From assembly GCA_021160705.1 (NCBI GenBank), contig JAGHBZ010000001.1:1-8581 (forward strand): DNA of 8,581 nt, given 5' to 3'. Origin of the DNA: Candidatus Sumerlaeota bacterium. GTDB lineage: Bacteria; Sumerlaeota; Sumerlaeia; MWCT01; JAGHBZ01. The notes beneath the pieces were generated by a model. That model did not search any database, was not told the DNA's origin, and saw only the letters and a list, made by a program, of their open reading frames with translations. Every line of letters starts with the position of its first letter. Position 1 is the stretch's first letter. Below are positions 5,607-8,581 of the stretch, piece by piece. Position numbers and translations under genes: made by a program.

Positions 5607-5987
5607 TTAAAATTCAATTCCCTGTTCCCTTATTGAATCTGCCAGTGCCTTCACTATACCATGATATATATACCCACTGCGGTCAAACGCTATTTTAGTA
5701 ATCCCTTTCTTTTTTAGTAGTTCCCCGGTCTTCTTTCCTAAAATCTTTGCGTATTCAATATTGCGAAAGCTTTTGCGTCCTGATTTCTTGAACTCCTGAG
5801 TATTAGTCGTCAGTTGAATTAGCGATATACTCCCTTTCTCTGAGGAAACATCGTCCAGCACCTGCACATACAGATGACGTCTACTTTTAGTGATGCAGAC
5901 TCTGGGACGCTCTGGCGTACCTTTGATTTTCTGTCTTACTCTGAGATGACGTCTCTTTCTTTTTTCTTCTCTGGTTAGTGTTGCCAT
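5607..5987 (-). CDS. rplR: 50S ribosomal protein L18
   Basis: L18 binds 5S rRNA together with L5 and helps dock it onto the central protuberance. The product has 126 residues, a normal length. It starts with a basic segment (ATLTREEKRKRRHLRVRQKI) and has KGTPERPRVCITKSRRHLYV, QVLDDVSSEKGSISL, the AKILGKKTGELLKKKGI helix and the C-terminal FDRSGYIYHGIVKALADS. The ATG at 5987-5985 gives the usual N-terminus, but no Shine-Dalgarno site is visible: the 14 bases before it are an A-rich run (CTTAACTAAAAA). The nearest AGGA is more than 20 nt away, so initiation may rely on coupling to rplF (35 nt upstream) or on the A-rich leader. It is followed by rpsE after 67 nt. Confidence 0.96.
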   Translation of the reverse strand: MATLTREEKRKRRHLRVRQKIKGTPERPRVCITKSRRHLYVQVLDDVSSEKGSISLIQLTTNTQEFKKSGRKSFRNIEYAKILGKKTGELLKKKGITKIAFDRSGYIYHGIVKALADSIREQGIEF

Positions 5988-6022
5988 TTTTTAGTTAAGT
6001 CTTATGAAAATCCTGTCCTATA

Positions 6023-6565
6023 TTATACTTTGCCGCCAGTTTTCCCGACCTTGCGGCGAATGTATTCGCCTACGTAGCGAATGCCTTTAGATTTATAAGG
6101 TTCTGGTGGACGAAGTGCACGGATATTTGCCGCTACCTGTCCCACCTTTTGTTTGTCAATTCCTTTCACGACTATTCTATTAGGATTTGGTACCTCTATC
6201 TCAATTCCCTCTGGTGGTTCAAAATTAATAGGATGACTGTAGCCGAGATTCAGTACTATGCGTTTGCCTTCCTTCAGGGCTTTATATCCCAGCCCCACGA
6301 TTTCCAGCTCCTTTGTAAATCCTTCGCTCACTCCTTTGACCATATTCTGGAGCAACCGCTGGTACAACCCGTGAAATGCGCGACTTTTTTTGCTATCATC
6401 TTTGCGTTTGACCAGAATCTGGTCACCTTCTTTTACCACTTCCACATAATCATTACACGTGAGCTCTAATTTCCCTTTTGCCCCAGCAACTTCAATGTGA
6501 TTATTAGAGATTTTCACATTGATTCCTTTCGGAATGTTTATAGGTATTTTCCCGATTCTCGACAC
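6023..6565 (-). CDS. rplF: 50S ribosomal protein L6 (GTG start)
   Basis: L6 sits near the GTPase-associated centre at the base of the L7/L12 stalk and consists of two related domains. The product has 180 residues, the normal length. It opens (M)SRIGKIPINIPKGINVKI, has the family's RAFHGLYQRLLQNMVKGVSE, VGLGYKALKEGKRIVLNLGY and SHPINFEPPEGI in the second domain, then GIDKQKVGQVAANIRALRPP and the C-terminal signature EPYKSKGIRYVGEYIRRKVG with a final KTGGK. The start codon is GTG (6565-6563), supported by TGAGGA at 6574-6579, 8 nt upstream. The gene lies 40 nt after rpsH and 35 nt before rplR, the standard spc order. Confidence 0.97.
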   Translation of the reverse strand: MSRIGKIPINIPKGINVKISNNHIEVAGAKGKLELTCNDYVEVVKEGDQILVKRKDDSKKSRAFHGLYQRLLQNMVKGVSEGFTKELEIVGLGYKALKEGKRIVLNLGYSHPINFEPPEGIEIEVPNPNRIVVKGIDKQKVGQVAANIRALRPPEPYKSKGIRYVGEYIRRKVGKTGGKV

Positions 6566-6605
6566 TTTTTGAATCCTCAGACCTTTACATTTATACTAAT
6601 ATTTC

Positions 6606-7001
6606 TTACCATACCGAGCAAATAATCTCGCCACCAATTTTTTCAATTCGGCATTCTTTATCAGTTTTCAATCCCCGTGATGTACTGATAATGGCAATTC
6701 CAAGCCCCCCAACTATTCTGGGGATGTTCCGGCTGTTTACATACTGGCGTAGTCCGGGTTTACTTATCCGCTTTAACCCATGTATTGCTGGCTCGTTATT
6801 CTCATCGTATTTCAGGTAGACACGAATTATTCCCTGTCGATTATCTTTTAAATACTTGAACATCTTGATATATCCTTCCCGTTGCAGAATACGGGCAATC
6901 CCAAGCTTCATTTTGGATGCTGGCACGTCCACGTATTGTTTTTTTGCCATTACTCCATTCCTGATTCGTGTAAGCATATCAGCAATTGGGTCACTTAACA
7001 T
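6606..7001 (-). CDS. rpsH: 30S ribosomal protein S8
   Basis: S8 is a primary binder of the 16S central domain; in E. coli it also represses the spc operon by binding its mRNA. The 131-residue product begins MLSDPIADMLTRIRNGVMAK, continues with VDVPASKMKLGIARILQREG, RVYLKYDENNEPAIHGLKRI and SKPGLRQYVNSRNIPRIVGG, and ends GLGIAIISTSRGLKTDKECR...GGEIICSVW, matching the family throughout. ATG (7001-6999) has an excellent GAGGTGA at 7009-7015, 7 nt upstream. I looked for an S8-binding mimic near rplE and could not identify one by eye. It lies 33 nt after rpsZ. Confidence 0.97.
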   Translation of the reverse strand: MLSDPIADMLTRIRNGVMAKKQYVDVPASKMKLGIARILQREGYIKMFKYLKDNRQGIIRVYLKYDENNEPAIHGLKRISKPGLRQYVNSRNIPRIVGGLGIAIISTSRGLKTDKECRIEKIGGEIICSVW

Positions 7002-7034
7002 AAACCTTTCACCTCAGACACAATAATTTGGGGT

Positions 7035-7220
7035 TCACCAGCTTGCTTTGCGAACTCCAGGGATTTGACCCCGGCTTGCCAGTTCCCTGAAACAAATTCT
7101 GCACATCTCAAATTTCCGCAGATACCCACGGGCTCTGCCACAAATCTTACATCTATTTCGGTGACGAGTCCGAAATTTTGGTTTCTTTTGCAATTTTGCC
7201 ATCTGGCACGTTCGTGCCAT
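7035..7220 (-). CDS. rpsZ: 30S ribosomal protein S14, zinc-binding short (type Z) form
   Basis: S14 helps assemble the 30S head near the A site. With the ATG at 7220-7218 the product has 61 residues, exactly the usual size of the short zinc form. It carries KPKFRTRHRNRCKICGRARG and CRICFRELASRGQIPGVRKA with the final SW. Cys24, Cys27, Cys40 and Cys43 are the zinc ligands (CKIC and CRIC). A TTG four codons upstream (7232-7230) directly abuts the Shine-Dalgarno site GGAGG (7233-7237) and so cannot use it; the ATG lies about 12 nt downstream of it. Position between rplE and rpsH is standard. Confidence 0.96.
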   Translation of the reverse strand: MARTCQMAKLQKKPKFRTRHRNRCKICGRARGYLRKFEMCRICFRELASRGQIPGVRKASW

Positions 7221-7286
7221 CTCTTTATTCAACCTCCATACAATTTTTTTCTGAGCAAAAAACTATAAGCCCAGATAATATATACA

Positions 7287-7835
7287 CTATGTCCTGAACG
7301 GCATTCCAAATCGCGAAAGGAGCTCCTTGCATTCCTCATCAGTCTTTGCAGTTGTCACAATAGCAATGTCCAGTCCCCGGATTTTACTCACCTTACTCAA
7401 ATCAAGTTCAGTAAAGATAGTATGTTCTTTTATTCCTAAATTGTAATTTCCTCTACCATCAAAGGACGCTGTGCTCAATCCACGAAAATCTCGTATACGG
7501 GGAATAGCAATATTTATCAGCCGGTCAAGAAATTCATACATCCTGTTGCCACGTAATGTTACGCTACATCCCACTGGCATCCCCGCTCTTATATGGAATG
7601 CCGATATAGATTTTCTTGCCCGATTAATCTTAGGGCGTTGCCCCGCAATTAGTGATAACTCCTCTATTGAGACCTCCAGCTCCTTAGGGTCACGTGCACC
7701 TTCGCCCACGCCCATATTTATTACAATTTTCTCTATTCGGGGTACAGCCATCAGGTTTTTATACCCCAGCTCTTTCTGCATACTCGGGCGAATCTCTTTA
7801 CGATAAATCTCTAATAATCTTGGTGTATATCCCAT
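7287..7835 (-). CDS. rplE: 50S ribosomal protein L5
   Basis: L5 binds 5S rRNA and P-site tRNA in the central protuberance, and in this cluster its partner L18 is also encoded. The 182-residue product has normal length and the conserved stretches YRKEIRPSMQKELGYKNLMA, VPRIEKIVINMGVGEGARDP, AGQRPKINRARKSISAFHIR, GMPVGCSVTLRGNRMYEFLD, IPRIRDFRGLSTASFDGRGN, YNLGIKEHTIFTEL and TTAKTDEECKELLSRFGMPF. The start is ATG at 7835-7833. The upstream GAGTGAG is only a weak ribosome-binding site. It lies 53 nt after rplX and 66 nt before rpsZ. Confidence 0.97.
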   Translation of the reverse strand: MGYTPRLLEIYRKEIRPSMQKELGYKNLMAVPRIEKIVINMGVGEGARDPKELEVSIEELSLIAGQRPKINRARKSISAFHIRAGMPVGCSVTLRGNRMYEFLDRLINIAIPRIRDFRGLSTASFDGRGNYNLGIKEHTIFTELDLSKVSKIRGLDIAIVTTAKTDEECKELLSRFGMPFRT

Positions 7836-7888
7836 TGTGTCTCACTCAATTCCCGGTGTTAAATGCTCCCTTTACATTTTATTTTAAA

Positions 7889-8203
7889 CTAAATCTGAGC
7901 CTTGCATTTTCTACAAATTCGCACTCTTGTTCCTTCGTCAGTTATTTTTGCACCGATTCGTGTGGGCTTGCCACACCGCGGACATATTATCATTAATTTT
8001 GATAATGGTATAGGCGCCTCCTTTTTCATTATACCACCTTGCTGGAGTTGCGAACGTTGTCGTTCGTGACGGGTAATAAAATTTATATTCTCAACGATTG
8101 CTTTTCCATCCTTTGGGAGAACTGTAAGCACTTTTCCTGTTTCTCCTCTATCCTTACCGCTGATTACCATCACGGTATCGCCTTTTTTTATCCTGAACGA
8201 CAT
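7889..8203 (-). CDS. rplX: 50S ribosomal protein L24 with a CxxC/CxxC C-terminal motif
   Basis: L24 is an assembly initiator of the 50S subunit near the peptide exit tunnel. From ATG 8203-8201 the product has 104 residues, the usual length. It carries a KOW motif at the start (RIKKGDTVMVISGKDRGETG), VLTVLPKDGKAIVENINF, QGGIMKKEAPIPLSKLM, and a C-terminal pair of cysteine motifs, CPRCGKPTRIG and CRKCKAQI, that could bind a metal. A TTG at 8242-8240 would add 13 residues but lies inside the end of rplN and gives a non-family N-terminus; the ATG has GGAGGT at 8214-8219, 10 nt upstream. The gap to rplN is 19 nt. Confidence 0.96.
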   Translation of the reverse strand: MSFRIKKGDTVMVISGKDRGETGKVLTVLPKDGKAIVENINFITRHERQRSQLQQGGIMKKEAPIPLSKLMIICPRCGKPTRIGAKITDEGTRVRICRKCKAQI

Positions 8204-8222
8204 AATCCCGAATACCTCCCTT

Positions 8223-8581
8223 TTAGACCACTTCTGGCGCAAGTGAGATAATTTTCATAAAATTTTTATTTCGTAGCTCGCGCCCTACCGCCCCAAATAT
8301 TCGTGTCCCAAGAGGTTCATTTTGTTTATTAATCAACACTGCTGCGTTATCATCAAACCTCACGTAAGAACCATCTTCGCGTCGCACTTCCTTTTTCGTT
8401 CGCACCACCACTGCTCTGACTACCGAGCCTTTTTTCACCTGTGCATCCGGAGCAGCCTCTCGCACTGATGCGACAATCACATCTCCGATTGAAGCGTATC
8501 GCCTTCTCGTGCCTCCAAGAACTTTAAAGCATCGGATTCGTTTCGCACCTGTTTTACCTCCAACTACTAAACCTGAAACAC
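8223..8581 (-). CDS. rplN: 50S ribosomal protein L14 (first few codons beyond the right edge)
   Basis: L14 lies at the subunit interface, where it contacts L19 and 16S rRNA in an intersubunit bridge. The window shows 118 residues plus the TAA stop; by alignment with the usual 122-residue protein only about four N-terminal residues are missing. Hallmarks are AKRIRCFKVLGGTRRRYASI, GDVIVASVREAAPDAQVKKG, VVRAVVVRTKKEVRREDGSY, VRFDDNAAVLINKQNEPLGT, RIFGAVGRELRNKNF and the end MKIISLAPEVV. An internal GTG at 8480-8478 is not the start because the conserved frame continues upstream of it. Near the N-terminus the sequence reads VVGGKTGAK where the family nearly always has VADNSGAK or VADNTGAK. The gene opens the visible part of the spc operon. 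Confidence 0.95.
   Translation of the reverse strand, partial: VSGLVVGGKTGAKRIRCFKVLGGTRRRYASIGDVIVASVREAAPDAQVKKGSVVRAVVVRTKKEVRREDGSYVRFDDNAAVLINKQNEPLGTRIFGAVGRELRNKNFMKIISLAPEVV

Noticed and set aside
7836..7888. Possible S8-binding regulatory element before rplE, as known in E. coli
   Set aside because: I could not find the paired structure expected of a helix-21 mimic by eye. A covariance search would be needed to claim it.

Overview
This window is one long, co-directional ribosomal-protein gene cluster read entirely from the minus strand. It corresponds to the spc operon followed by the start of the alpha operon. In transcription order (high to low coordinate) it holds rplN (5' end just cut off), rplX, rplE, rpsZ (zinc-type S14), rpsH, rplF, rplR, rpsE, rpmD, rplO, secY, map, infA, rpmJ, rpsM, rpsK and rpsD (3' part cut off). 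Every gene is recognisable from conserved protein sequence. I found no plus-strand gene, mobile element, CRISPR array, tRNA or rRNA.

The gene order and the protein families are bacterial. The zinc-binding versions of S4, S14 and L36 and a CxxC/CxxC tail on L24 are all present. The base composition looks moderate. The phylum cannot be settled from sequence alone. The direct secY-map junction without adk, and an S5 with long charged extensions, point away from the textbook E. coli and Bacillus arrangements and suit an uncultured or less-studied lineage.

Layout: 8581-3944 is tightly packed (gaps of 19-67 nt; a 4-nt overlap rpmD/rplO; a 20-nt overlap rplO/secY) and encodes large- and small-subunit proteins. 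secY (3963-2563) encodes the translocon channel and map (2516-1746) the enzyme that trims initiator methionine. The only sizeable non-coding stretch, 1526-1745, carries a good sigma70-type promoter facing infA, two short hairpins and a possible leader ORF. It probably gives infA-rpmJ-rpsM-rpsK-rpsD their own transcript. Together the products build both ribosomal subunits, start translation (IF-1), and handle nascent chains (SecY, MetAP).

This is mostly an ordinary housekeeping region, and I do not see a new biological system in it. The points worth a second look are the infA leader (promoter, GTG leader ORF with a strong ribosome-binding site, hairpin, and no ribosome-binding site on infA itself), the roughly doubled S5 protein with tandem repeats in both tails, the odd residues in a conserved L14 motif, the frequent GTG/TTG starts, and the missing adk.
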